In this document: positions 30,301 to 38,350 of the stretch, piece after piece
Position numbering within the stretch: position 1 is the first letter of the stretch
Layout of the letters: the number at the start of each line of letters is the position of its first letter
Source of the DNA: E44-bin32 sp041573795
GTDB taxonomy: Bacteria; Chloroflexota; Anaerolineae; Anaerolineales; E44-bin32
DNA: 64,000 nt
Direction: 5' to 3'
Assembly: GCA_041573795.1 (NCBI GenBank)
Contig: JBFFQB010000001.1
Coordinates: forward strand, 62,001 to 126,000
Position numbers and translations under genes: made by a program
Notes under the pieces: model-generated
What the model was told of the DNA's origin: nothing
Database searches by the model: none
Seen by the model: the letters and a program-made list of their open reading frames with translations, nothing else

Positions 30301-31143
30301 CTGCTAGCTGATCAGCTGGCTGTTGCGGTTGAAAATGCAGCGCTGTATGAGCGGGTACGCTCCCACGCCGAATCACTCGAAAGCGTGGTTGCCAAGAGAA
30401 CATCAGAACTCGCCGAGGCGCTCATTCGTGCCCAGGCCGCTGACCGATTAAAGACCCAGTTTGTATCCGACGTATCGCATGAACTACGTACACCTTTAAG
30501 CAATATCCGGCTTTATCTGGATTTACTTAGAAAGGGCCAGCCGGATCGCTTCGAGGATTATATGCGCACCCTAAACCGGGAGACCAATCGATTGGTGAAC
30601 TTGATCGAAGATTTACTGGCAATTTCGCGGTTGGATGCGGGGACAGTCACCCCGTATCCGGTTTCCTTTAATTTGAACGTGCTTGCGCGTGGACTGGTAG
30701 AAGATCGCCGTCGGTTATTCGGCGACCGCGATCTCACACTTGGTTTGAGCCTGCAAAGTGACTTGCCCAATGTTGTAGCCGATGAGCAGATGATCTCCCA
30801 GGTCATCGCCAATCTAATGACCAATGCCTTGAACTATACGCCGGCGGGCGGTTCGGTTACGCTGATCACGCGCAAAGTATTCAAGGAAAACGCGGACTGG
30901 GTTACCGTGGCAGTGCGTGACACAGGTCTCGGGATTCCTGAGAAGGAACGTGAGCAGGTTTTTGAGCGCTTTTTCCGGGGGGAGACAAGCCGGAAGATGG
31001 GGACTCCGGGCACAGGTCTGGGTCTCTCAATTTGTAAAGAAATTCTCATGCGGCATCAGGGCTGGATCAACCTGGAGAGTGAAGTCCAGAAAGGCAGCAC
31101 CTTTACAATCTGGCTGCCGTTATCACCCGCTCGGCCTGCGTGA
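27376..31143 (+). CDS. six-GAF-domain soluble histidine kinase
   Basis: A cytoplasmic kinase of 1255 residues with six successive GAF domains (about 15-160, 170-325, 345-500, 515-665, 685-835 and 850-1005). A short coiled linker leads to HisKA with His1035 in a VSHELRTPL box. The HATPase domain (about 1140-1253) has a DTGLGIP motif and a TGLGLSI box. There are no membrane helices, no PAS domain and no receiver. Six GAF domains in tandem suggest integration of several small-molecule or redox signals. ATG 27376 with GAGG five bases upstream is preferred over TTG 27373. No response regulator is adjacent. Confidence 0.93.
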   Translation: MAFDQSQTKFVEKHEHLLSDLRGAMLRERSMAALGQKACDILASSLDYCAVWLARIEEPERRAHIIGLAGDRSELQETILPSDVKTKPPGRSDGSFVEASSAIALDGQTEFEYEHACIPLHHEGEVIGELHTCLDSQRQFDQEELRLLEVVADDIAAGITRLQVDQQHKRLLKEVESFRELGAEIISGRDDQALFHILVQQVTELLQGQAGGLYVCEPERRQVRCVVSHQTDIDYAGTVLPYGEGAAGVVAETGAPLIIPDYSQWENRSSKFSADAFYAVMSVPLRWQGQVTGVIHVLRDREMPPFTLVDQEILLLYANQASVVLENARLLDGIRERVLQLDRLSEISRSAVMAVTIDELLLRFLQQLKVMMGADECSILQWDPVQSWAISPQHDAASINVAERQPIPIDSHSLIEEVIEAGHPLVVEQSDQSSRIIDQLGQGWKVKTLLAVPVGDSQSWQGVALLGYQDKFQFRPEEIELVEQATAQVTLTISKIRALETEQKRAKALEGLRKVSLSLTSQLEISAVLDSILSNALSMIAADDAHIFLYEKGEIYFGAAKWGEGIPKQSFVTPRKDGLTYEVATRGEMIVIPNVDDHELFEQVRWGGAIVGLPLKVREKVVGVMNVAFLSPHAFDEAELVALSLLADQAAIMIQNAKLFENVDKERRFVQLIYDVAQELVNTLSQDEILQRAVSLTAAHLDAQSCEAFILDPGPRQLIPHASARKDGLALDDLRDKIMLEVGQGLVGWVAQAGQPVLISDVRKDSRWITVDGVDDQVRAAIAAPLIAGGEMLGVMGVYHVDESAYTLEHLDLLVAIARQVSVAVSNAQRYAQIDRRLMEMTVVRQVVQVVNRRLEMQSLLDEAVHQVGAVLGYPVVEVYLVEERYLNLGAAYGGPFDPETRYHMSEGILGRVVRTNRAAFVPDVSKDPDYIVGYPETTCEIAVPLRVEGVVIGVLNVESPRPADLSEEDSRLLMLLADQLAVAVENAALYERVRSHAESLESVVAKRTSELAEALIRAQAADRLKTQFVSDVSHELRTPLSNIRLYLDLLRKGQPDRFEDYMRTLNRETNRLVNLIEDLLAISRLDAGTVTPYPVSFNLNVLARGLVEDRRRLFGDRDLTLGLSLQSDLPNVVADEQMISQVIANLMTNALNYTPAGGSVTLITRKVFKENADWVTVAVRDTGLGIPEKEREQVFERFFRGETSRKMGTPGTGLGLSICKEILMRHQGWINLESEVQKGSTFTIWLPLSPARPA

Positions 31144-31157
31144 ACGGCAACGCCTGG

Positions 31158-32231
31158 CTAGCAAAGTCCCAATTCGCTGCATATTTCATCCAAGCGTACG
31201 TGATCCTTCATTAAGTTCAGAAAGGTCTCCATTTTTTCCGGTAGGCCCAGTCGCGTCCTTCCCATTGAGCCTTCCACGATTTCGATTGTCTCCATCGTGT
31301 TCTGTTTTACAAGCAGGATAGGAACGTTCATCGTCTCAGCTTGTTCAATAATCAAGGGGCTGGGGTGGAGATTTCCCGTAAGGATCATCACCACAGTTGA
31401 GGTCTCGAGTGCGGCGAGTTGGATATCCGTTCGATCCCCACCAGTTATGACAGCTTTGTTCTGGTAGCGGCGGAAGCGAGATAGAGCGGCCTCTGCTGTC
31501 ATGGCACCAATCGTTAGGGTTTCGGCCAGTGCCTCCGGATTTACGCTCTTGGTGAGCACTTGAGCATCCAGTAGTTCGATGAGTTCGCCTACGCTCAGGG
31601 CTGATAATCTAGGAACGCTGGGAATCGTTCCAAAACAACGAATCCCCTTCTTATCAAGAAAGGGGAGAGCGTACTCATTCGTGAAATCAACTCCGTCTTC
31701 GGGTACCCGATTGATGATGGTCCCAAACAATTGTTCGCCGAGGCGAAATCTGGCGGTAAGTACATCATCAACTAACCGCATTTCGCCGCGATAGGGTACA
31801 AGAACCAGAGCAGGAGCACCAAGTACTTCGGCTACGCGTAAATTCGATAAGCCAATAGCGTAACCTTCACGCAGGCTGGCACCGCCTTCCAGCAAAAGGA
31901 TGTCCTTCCCCGCGCCGGCTTGTTTTGCGGCGTCCTGGATCGTTTCAATCAGGTTATCACTTTGGAGATCTTGCAAATGCGCTCTCAAAGTAGTGGGGGT
32001 CACGATGATCGGGGAAGAATCGACCGGATCGCCTTCTAATCCCAGTGCACTGTGGACGAAGACTGCGTCCTCATCAGCCAGGGTTCCGTCCGGCATACGC
32101 CATGGTTGCGTGCTAACCGGTTTTAAGTAGCCCACCTTTAATTTACGTCCCTGGAGGTAGCGACCCAGAGATAGGCAGACGGCGGTCTTGCCGGAATAGG
32201 GTTCGACTGAGGTTATATATAAGGATTTCAT
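31158..32231 (-). CDS. P-loop plus DRTGG protein (Pta N-terminal regulatory module)
   Basis: 357 residues. A BioD/CobQ-like P-loop domain (about 1-210) starts with SLYITSVEPYSGKTAVCLSLG, seen in part as SVEPYSGKTAVCL. A DRTGG domain follows (about 225-340) with ITGGDRTDIQLAAL. These two domains normally form the regulatory N terminus of long phosphotransacetylases, but the catalytic PTA_PTB domain is absent and the frame ends cleanly. Its ATG overlaps the stop of the acetate-CoA ligase gene by four bases (ATGA), with GGGAG upstream, so the two are coupled. I infer a regulator or partner of the ligase. Confidence 0.87.
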   Translation of the reverse strand: MKSLYITSVEPYSGKTAVCLSLGRYLQGRKLKVGYLKPVSTQPWRMPDGTLADEDAVFVHSALGLEGDPVDSSPIIVTPTTLRAHLQDLQSDNLIETIQDAAKQAGAGKDILLLEGGASLREGYAIGLSNLRVAEVLGAPALVLVPYRGEMRLVDDVLTARFRLGEQLFGTIINRVPEDGVDFTNEYALPFLDKKGIRCFGTIPSVPRLSALSVGELIELLDAQVLTKSVNPEALAETLTIGAMTAEAALSRFRRYQNKAVITGGDRTDIQLAALETSTVVMILTGNLHPSPLIIEQAETMNVPILLVKQNTMETIEIVEGSMGRTRLGLPEKMETFLNLMKDHVRLDEICSELGLC

Positions 32232-34375
32232 ATGGCACTCCCGCTATTAACTATCGAGTTTCGCCGCTCTTTCACGTCAAGGATTAGACGCATATCGATG
32301 GCAATCCCACCTTGTCCATCGCGATACAACATAAACGGATTGATATCTAATTCCGCAATCTCGGGGAAATCCTGGACCATTTGGCCGATTCTTAAAATGG
32401 CCTCGAGCAAAGCGTGCTTGTCAGCAGGAGATTCGCCCCGGACACCATCAAGCAGTGCATGGGCTTTGATCTCTTTGATCATATCTTCAGCTTCCTGTCG
32501 AGAGAACGGCGCAATCCGAAAGGCGACATCTTTTAGCGTTTCAACATAAATCCCCCCAAGGCCGAAGGTAACCAGGGGTCCGAATTGTGGATCACGGTTC
32601 ATCCCAATAAGGATCTCCAAGCCTTGGGGGACCATTTTTTGCACCAGACATCCCCATAGTCGGGCTTCTGGCAAGTAGCGTTGAGAGCGATAGGTAATGA
32701 GATCGAAAGCATCACGGACTGCCTCTGCGTCTTGCAGCCCGACTTTCACGCCACCCACGTCGGTTTTATGCAGGATGTCAGGAGAAGCAACTTTAAGAAC
32801 CACAGGGTATCCAAGTTCGGTGGCAATCTGGACAGCTTGCTCGGCGTTGGAAGCAAGTTTTGAGGCTGGTATTTGCAAGCCGTAGGCCTGTAGGATCTCA
32901 CGTGCCTCTGCATCGCCGATGCTAACCCTGCCATCATCTAAGACCTTATCGATTACCTGACGAGCAGCTTTGGTGTCGACGACAAAGGATTCGTACTCTG
33001 GTAGCGGTTCAGCCTGATAGACTCGGTATTGACTCATCGCCTTATAAGCCAATGCGGCGCGCTCAGGAAAAGCAAAATTGGGTATGTTTGTGCGGTCGAG
33101 CACTTTTGTTCCAACCTCGACACGTGCTTCGCCCATAAAGCAGGCCAGGATTGGGAGATCTACCTCTTCCTTGATTTCAGCAATCACCTCGGCTGTGCCC
33201 TCAATTTCTGTCATCGCCTGGGGGGTTAGAATCACCATCACCCCATCTACACCCGGATCGGCGACCACCTGTTCCAACGCGAAGCGATAGCGGTCAGCAC
33301 GAGCATCTCCAAGGACGTCAACCGGGTTAGCGGCACTGGCGGCATCAGGGAGGAACGTTTCCAGCGCCCGGATGCACTCCGGTTTGAAACGAGCCAGGGT
33401 CAATCCGGCTCTCTCCAAGGCATCGGTAGCAAGGATGCCTGGACCCCCGGCGTTGGTTACAATGGCAATCCGATCTCCTTTCAAAGGAGGTAAATACCCA
33501 AACGCCAGTGCGTAATCAAATAGATCCTGGAGCGAGTTCGCACGGATCACACCAGCCTGTCGAAAGGCGGCATTATAGGCTTGTTCTGATCCAGCCAATG
33601 AGCCTGTATGTGAGCTTACTGCACGTGATCCGGCTTGTGTGACGCCCGATTTCAGCGCGACGACAGGTTTTACTTTGGTCACCTGACGTGCGACGCGGAT
33701 GAATTCGCCACCGTCTGGCAAACCTTCAATATAGGATAAAATCACGCGCGATCCGGGATCATTGGCCCAGGCACCCAGCAAGTCGATCTCGTTAACATCG
33801 GCTTTATTGCCTAAAGAGACGAATTTACTTAGGCCAAGACGACCAGCTTGAGCCCAATCAAGGATGGCCGTGCCAAGGGCGCCTGATTGGGACATGAAAT
33901 CCATCGGTCCCTGCGGAGGCATACCAGCGGAGAAGGAAGCATTCATCGGTGTGATCGTGTCGATCACACCCAGGCAGTTGGGTCCGACGATACGGATGCC
34001 ATATTCCTTGGCGATCTCGAGCAACTCCTGTTCGCGTTGCAACCCTTCCATACCGGCTTCACGAAAACCGGCGCTGATAATGATGACGCCAGGGATCCCC
34101 TTCTGGCCGCATGTGCGCAGGACATCCGGGACGAGCGGGTAAGGGATGACGATGATTGCCAGGTCAATCTCATCGGGAACGTCATTGACATCGGCGTAGG
34201 CTTTTAATCCAAGGATTTCATCAGAGCTGGGATTGATCGGGTGGACCCTCCGGCCATCCGTTAGAAAGCCCCCATTCACGAGATTATCGAGCACGGCGAA
34301 GCCCAACTTGGAGGTGTTGGTCGAGGCGCCAATCACGGCAATAGAGTTTGGAGTGAAGAATGACTGCAGACTCAA
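32228..34375 (-). CDS. acetate-CoA ligase (ADP-forming), fused subunits
   Basis: Converts acetyl-CoA, ADP and phosphate to acetate, CoA and ATP, conserving energy in fermentation, or the reverse. The N-terminal CoA-binding and ligase domains (about 1-450) include GVIIISAGFREAGMEG, FMSQSGALGTAILDWA and SSHTGSLAGSE, which holds the phospho-His. The C-terminal ATP-grasp domain (about 480-700) has GYPVVLKVASPDILHKTDVGGV. The alpha and beta parts are fused, giving 715 residues, as in many bacterial and some archaeal forms. The start is TTG with GGGAG upstream. A broader acyl-CoA specificity is possible. Confidence 0.92.
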   Translation of the reverse strand: MSLQSFFTPNSIAVIGASTNTSKLGFAVLDNLVNGGFLTDGRRVHPINPSSDEILGLKAYADVNDVPDEIDLAIIVIPYPLVPDVLRTCGQKGIPGVIIISAGFREAGMEGLQREQELLEIAKEYGIRIVGPNCLGVIDTITPMNASFSAGMPPQGPMDFMSQSGALGTAILDWAQAGRLGLSKFVSLGNKADVNEIDLLGAWANDPGSRVILSYIEGLPDGGEFIRVARQVTKVKPVVALKSGVTQAGSRAVSSHTGSLAGSEQAYNAAFRQAGVIRANSLQDLFDYALAFGYLPPLKGDRIAIVTNAGGPGILATDALERAGLTLARFKPECIRALETFLPDAASAANPVDVLGDARADRYRFALEQVVADPGVDGVMVILTPQAMTEIEGTAEVIAEIKEEVDLPILACFMGEARVEVGTKVLDRTNIPNFAFPERAALAYKAMSQYRVYQAEPLPEYESFVVDTKAARQVIDKVLDDGRVSIGDAEAREILQAYGLQIPASKLASNAEQAVQIATELGYPVVLKVASPDILHKTDVGGVKVGLQDAEAVRDAFDLITYRSQRYLPEARLWGCLVQKMVPQGLEILIGMNRDPQFGPLVTFGLGGIYVETLKDVAFRIAPFSRQEAEDMIKEIKAHALLDGVRGESPADKHALLEAILRIGQMVQDFPEIAELDINPFMLYRDGQGGIAIDMRLILDVKERRNSIVNSGSAI

Positions 34376-34405
34376 TTTGCTTCTCCCATGAAGGCTTGCC
34401 TTCCT

Positions 34406-34434
34406 AGTGTAAACCGTTGGGTAAAGTCTCTAAA
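34406..34434 (-). promoter_or_regulatory. possible promoter of the ligase operon
   Basis: On the minus strand TTTAGA and TACACT are 17 bases apart. The -10 ends about 30 bases before the TTG start. The -35 is weak. Confidence 0.35.
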
Positions 34435-34504
34435 AGGAAGAGGATCACACGGAGCCCTGTCGATTATCGTTGCCTTTTTAGGTTGCGCCATTTTGTGAGT
34501 GTGC

Positions 34505-35155
34505 TCAAGCATCCGCATATGCTCTGCGGATCGGTTCGAAGGAACGACGGTGAATCGGGGATGGCCCCAATTGATGCAGGGCCGTCTGATGTTGACGGGT
34601 GCCATAACCCTTGTGTTGAGAGAATCCAAAATGCGGGTATTGCCGATCGAATGCAACCATTAATCGGTCGCGCGCGACTTTGGCAATCACCGAGGCCGCG
34701 GCAATTGATAAGACCGTACGGTCACCGCGCGGGATGGCGGTTTGGTCGATCCCGACATCGCCAATCAGGATGTAATCGATTAAGAGATGTTTCACCTCGA
34801 GGGGCAAAGCCCGAACCGCGCGTTGCATCGCCAGTCGTGTTGCTGGGAGGATTCCGATTTGATCGATCTCACTTGAAGAAGCCTTGCCTATTGCCACGGA
34901 ACAGGCGATCTGGCGAATGTGGTGATCCCAATGCTCTCGGCGTGCAGGGGTGAGCAGCTTTGAGTCTTGCAGTCCCTCTAATTGGTGCTGCAATGCAGAT
35001 CCAGGATGTGGCAAGATAACGGCTGCGGCGATGACCGGGCCTGCCCAGGCTCCCCGACCGGCCTCGTCAATACCCGCGATCGTTTCTATACCGTGCTGAT
35101 AAAACCCGGCCTCCAGATGGTTATCAGGAGATCGATCTGATTTAATCGCCATCAT
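34505..35155 (-). CDS. rnhB: ribonuclease HII
   Basis: Cuts RNA in RNA-DNA hybrids, including single ribonucleotides in DNA. The active-site stretch IAGIDEAGRGAWAGPV gives Asp and Glu near residues 27-28. ILIGDVGIDQ follows, and SIAAASVIAKVARDRLM near 155 carries further conserved residues. At 216 residues it is normal. Translation starts at tandem ATGs (35155 and 35152) overlapping the stop of the glycosyltransferase gene, with GAGGG five bases upstream. A frame open to 35590 is only the shadow of that gene. Confidence 0.94.
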   Translation of the reverse strand: MMAIKSDRSPDNHLEAGFYQHGIETIAGIDEAGRGAWAGPVIAAAVILPHPGSALQHQLEGLQDSKLLTPARREHWDHHIRQIACSVAIGKASSSEIDQIGILPATRLAMQRAVRALPLEVKHLLIDYILIGDVGIDQTAIPRGDRTVLSIAAASVIAKVARDRLMVAFDRQYPHFGFSQHKGYGTRQHQTALHQLGPSPIHRRSFEPIRRAYADA

Positions 35156-35867
35156 ACAACCCTCGCAGCGCATTCCAGCGGATGCGAAAGAGATCGGCGA
35201 GCATGTAGATCGAATCGCGCAGAACTCGAACACGACTGCCCGGGTTGTAATACCACGGGATTGGGACTTCGATGACACGATAGCCACGCCGCATCGCCAG
35301 GAAGAGGATTTCAACGTCAAAGGTCCATCCATGGATGGTTTGATATGAGAACAAATCCAGGGCGACCTCAGCCCGAAAACATTTGAAACCACACTGGGTA
35401 TCCTGAAGACCAGGCAAGGTGATGACCCGGACGAGCCAGTTGAAAACGCGTCCGATCCAATGGCGATAGGCTGGCTCGCCGTAGCGAATCGCGCCCGGAA
35501 TTTCACGTGAGGCAATCGCAACGTCATATTGAGGTGATGTGGGGGGCAGGAAACGCTTGACCTCTTCAATCGGCATGGATAGATCTGCATCGCAAATAAA
35601 GCGGTATTCTCCCTGGGCCGCTAGCATGCCGCTGCGAACGGCCAGACCTTTTCCGGCGCGAGTCTCTTGGATCCAATCGATCTGAGGGAATTTACGGGCA
35701 GCTTCGCGGGCGATCTCCGCTGTACGGTCGTTGCTTCCGTTTTCAACAATGATGACCTCAGTTTCAAAATCCTGTGAACGCAGAAAAGCCAGCACCTTAT
35801 CGAGGCTTGCTGGCAATCGGGTTTCTTCGTTATGAGCCGGAATGATGATGGATAACAGCGGTGGCAA
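35142..35867 (-). CDS. GT2 glycosyltransferase, polyprenyl-phosphate hexose synthase type
   Basis: A family 2 glycosyltransferase of 241 residues. The nucleotide-sugar fold starts SIIIPAHNEETRLPASL, the metal/UDP site is DADLSMPIEE near 94, and GFKCFRAEVALDLF with GWTFDVEILFLAMRRGY fits the dolichyl-phosphate glucosyltransferase subgroup. It should transfer a hexose from UDP-sugar to a polyprenyl phosphate at the membrane, without its own membrane helices. The start is TTG with GGAG six bases upstream. It is followed by overlapping rnhB and preceded by the NERD-like gene with 25 bases between. Confidence 0.88.
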   Translation of the reverse strand: MPPLLSIIIPAHNEETRLPASLDKVLAFLRSQDFETEVIIVENGSNDRTAEIAREAARKFPQIDWIQETRAGKGLAVRSGMLAAQGEYRFICDADLSMPIEEVKRFLPPTSPQYDVAIASREIPGAIRYGEPAYRHWIGRVFNWLVRVITLPGLQDTQCGFKCFRAEVALDLFSYQTIHGWTFDVEILFLAMRRGYRVIEVPIPWYYNPGSRVRVLRDSIYMLADLFRIRWNALRGLYDGD

Positions 35868-35892
35868 AGGTCGCTCCGCGAATCAAGTCCAC

Positions 35893-36780
35893 CTAGTATA
35901 CCGAATCTGAGAGCACAAGAATGGCAAAGATGCCAATGACAAGAATATCAAGGAGAGCCATCACGCCCAGCAAGATCCATTGACGGCGGGTGAAGGGGAA
36001 TCGCTTGGGCTTAATCTGGCTGAGTGATCGCTGTTGGCGCGGCGAGAGTGCGCCAGCTTCTCCCTGTATTAGCGCTTGAGAATCGACGCGGGAGCGCTCC
36101 GGTAAGTCGATCGGACCAGCAGGCCTTGGGGCAGCTGGCTGAGGTTCTGGCTCTACAGTAGCATCATGCTCACCTTTGAATTCTTCCGGGTGAAGGAAGG
36201 CCTGGCTAAGATCACGGATGTCATCTCGGTCCATGATCGGCTGGAACTGAAGGATGCTGGCGGCGAAACGCTCGATCGCGTCGGCAAGCACGATGCGCGC
36301 CGGTGTGTTGGAAGTCTCAACATGTGTGCGCGGGTTAGTGAAGATCAGGACGGCCTCAACTTCAGGGAGACCAAAACCTATACCGCGCAGGTATGTCAGG
36401 GTGGACTGCGCCATTTCAAGGATCTTCCACTGCAGATTTGGCTTGGCCTGCGTGAATCGACGTGAAGTGCCACCACCAAACTTCAACCATTCATCGCCTT
36501 TGGCCCGGAAGACCCCTTGCACGGAGGTGGTAAGAAAAGCACGTACACCTTGAGGGCTAAGAACGAGTAAAGGCACTACGAGGGCGGTATCAGGAATCGG
36601 CACACTTGTCAGGGCAACATGTTCGTCACCCAGGGATTTACTCAGCTTCCGCACGGCGGTGTCGATTGCCTGCATTTCAGCATACCAGGAGAGCCCGTTC
36701 TGCAGTGTGCCGCGCACGCGCTGCTCCAGGCTGATTCGACCTTCTTCATCTCGAAAGGGTGAGCATTCAATCCGTTTCAT
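35893..36780 (-). CDS. NERD-like protein with C-terminal membrane anchor
   Basis: 295 residues, not confidently assigned. Residues 30-185 resemble a nuclease-related (NERD) fold: a VLSPQGVRAFLTTSVQG hairpin, a conserved Trp-containing strand and a VEAVLIFTNPRTHVE strand. The acidic and Lys residues expected of active NERD domains (D...ETK) are not seen, having become Val and TTS, so it may be inactive. A Pro-rich linker (about 205-235) leads to a basic stretch and one membrane helix (about 268-292) with the C terminus outside. GGGG sits before the ATG. It is first in a likely unit with the glycosyltransferase and rnhB. Confidence 0.65.
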   Translation of the reverse strand: MKRIECSPFRDEEGRISLEQRVRGTLQNGLSWYAEMQAIDTAVRKLSKSLGDEHVALTSVPIPDTALVVPLLVLSPQGVRAFLTTSVQGVFRAKGDEWLKFGGGTSRRFTQAKPNLQWKILEMAQSTLTYLRGIGFGLPEVEAVLIFTNPRTHVETSNTPARIVLADAIERFAASILQFQPIMDRDDIRDLSQAFLHPEEFKGEHDATVEPEPQPAAPRPAGPIDLPERSRVDSQALIQGEAGALSPRQQRSLSQIKPKRFPFTRRQWILLGVMALLDILVIGIFAILVLSDSVY

Positions 36781-36960
36781 GGAATTCCCCTTTCAGGGGG
36801 GTTAAAGCAGGGTATTCGTACGCCCACGCTGGGGCTTTTCCAGTTTGCATCAGCATACCCGCCTATCATCTGCAAGATTAATGCCAGCAGTAGTGGGTTG
36901 GCAGGCTTCACATTGATTATAAGTCAGGCCATCTCGCAGACAAGTTAACCTCAGAAGCGC

Positions 36961-36966
36961 TATAAT
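36961..36966 (+). promoter_or_regulatory. leaderless -10 for the NfeD gene
   Basis: A perfect TATAAT is followed by TTAGTT and then the ATG at 36973, so the expected start point is the A of ATG. CAGACA 18 bases upstream may act as the -35. Confidence 0.6.
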
Positions 36967-36972
36967 TTAGTT

Positions 36973-38295
36973 ATGTTGAAACGATCGCCGCTTCTGCTGC
37001 TCCTCGTAGCTTTGGTCTTCCTGGGGGCAATGTATCAGTCTGCCCAGGCACAGGAAGAGCGTCAGGTGTTTCTGCTCACCCTGAAGGGGCCGTTGACGCC
37101 CGCCATGGTTGGTTATTTGGAGCGTGGAATTTCGAACGCGTCTCGTGAAGCTGCCGAAGCGATTGTACTCCAACTGGATACACCTGGCGGATCAGTCGAG
37201 CTGATGAACCGCATGGTGCAAGCGATGCGCGCCAGCCGGGTACCGGTGATCGTGTATGTCAGTCCAAGCGGAGCAATTGCGGGAAGCGCCGGCACCGTGA
37301 TCACGCTAGCGGGTCACATTGCGGCCATGGCGCCCCAGACCGCTATCGGGGCGGCAAGCCCTGTCGGCGGCCAAGGCGAAGATTTGGGTGAGACAATCGC
37401 AGTGAAGGAGAAGGAAATCCTTAAAGCCACTGTTCGCAGCCTGGCCGAAGGGCGTGGAGAAGCCGCGATCGCACTGGCAGAGGCTGCGATTGAAGAGGCG
37501 AAGGCAGCCTCAGCTTCTGAGGCGCTGAATGTCAGCCTGGTCGATTTTATCGCTGAGGATCTTGAAGATCTCCTGGTTCAAGTGGATGGCTTCTTGGTCG
37601 ATGCACAGGGCGAGAAGACTCTGGCGACGGCAGAGGCTGAAGTTGTCGAAATTCCCCAGCGTTTCATTGAACAATTCCTTCAGGTGTTGACCAATCCCAA
37701 CATTGTTTTCCTCTTAATTACAATTGGCGTTCAGGCGCTCCTAATTGAGATCTCAAGCCCAGGAGGCTGGATCGCTGGTTTCATCGGGGTTGTTTGCCTG
37801 GCGCTGGGCACCTATGGTCTTGGTATCTTGCCGGTTAACTGGTTTGGTTTGGCCTTTATCGCTACATCCTTTGTATTATTCATCCTCGAGGTGAAAGCGC
37901 CCACGCATGGAGCTCTTACCGTGGCCGGTTTGGCATCGTTTATCATCGGTGCTCTGGTCTTGTTCAACTCTCCTGAGACTCCATCTTTCCTGCGTGTCTC
38001 TGTACCGCTGGTCATCGGCACAGGGCTAGCGACGGCAGCGTTTTTCATCGGGATACTAACCTTCGCCATCCGTGCACAGTTACGCCCAGTTGAGGTTGGA
38101 CGTGAAGCGCTTGTCGGCCGTATTGGCGAAAGCCGTACGAGTATGTCGCCGACTGGAATGGTACATGTTGCTGGTGAGCTCTGGACGGCAATCCTGGAAG
38201 ATGATTCGGCGAAACTCGATCCAGGGGTACGCGTTGAGGTCGTTGGCATGGATGGGCTGCGATTACGGGTGAAACCCATTTCGAAGAAGCAATAG
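36973..38295 (+). CDS. NfeD-type membrane serine protease (ClpP class)
   Basis: A signal peptide (about 1-26) leads to an extracytoplasmic ClpP/crotonase-like protease domain. DTPGGSVELMNRMVQAM is near 70-86, the nucleophile is probably Ser105 (AIAGSAGT), and the general-base Lys is one of 145-151. Four to five membrane helices (about 235-365) follow, then a soluble OB-fold NfeD domain (about 372-437). Relatives cut membrane proteins such as stomatins in membrane quality control. No stomatin gene is adjacent here. Transcription appears leaderless. Next is an FHA gene with its own promoter. Confidence 0.92.
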   Translation: MLKRSPLLLLLVALVFLGAMYQSAQAQEERQVFLLTLKGPLTPAMVGYLERGISNASREAAEAIVLQLDTPGGSVELMNRMVQAMRASRVPVIVYVSPSGAIAGSAGTVITLAGHIAAMAPQTAIGAASPVGGQGEDLGETIAVKEKEILKATVRSLAEGRGEAAIALAEAAIEEAKAASASEALNVSLVDFIAEDLEDLLVQVDGFLVDAQGEKTLATAEAEVVEIPQRFIEQFLQVLTNPNIVFLLITIGVQALLIEISSPGGWIAGFIGVVCLALGTYGLGILPVNWFGLAFIATSFVLFILEVKAPTHGALTVAGLASFIIGALVLFNSPETPSFLRVSVPLVIGTGLATAAFFIGILTFAIRAQLRPVEVGREALVGRIGESRTSMSPTGMVHVAGELWTAILEDDSAKLDPGVRVEVVGMDGLRLRVKPISKKQ

Positions 38296-38324
38296 TTGAC
38301 TTGATACACATGAGCTTGTACACT
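38296..38324 (+). promoter_or_regulatory. promoter of the FHA gene
   Basis: TTGACT and TACACT are exactly 17 bases apart. The start point near 38331 leaves about 20 bases with GGAGG before the ATG. Confidence 0.7.
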
Positions 38325-38350
38325 GTCGCCAAGGTAATAAGGAGGGCACG

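Noticed and set aside
34417..34953. A 178-codon plus-strand frame
   Set aside because: It is mostly antisense to rnhB and lacks any domain pattern.
35156..35590. N-terminal extension of rnhB by about 145 codons
   Set aside because: The extension is the shadow of the glycosyltransferase gene. RNase HII similarity and a GAGGG site start at 35155.
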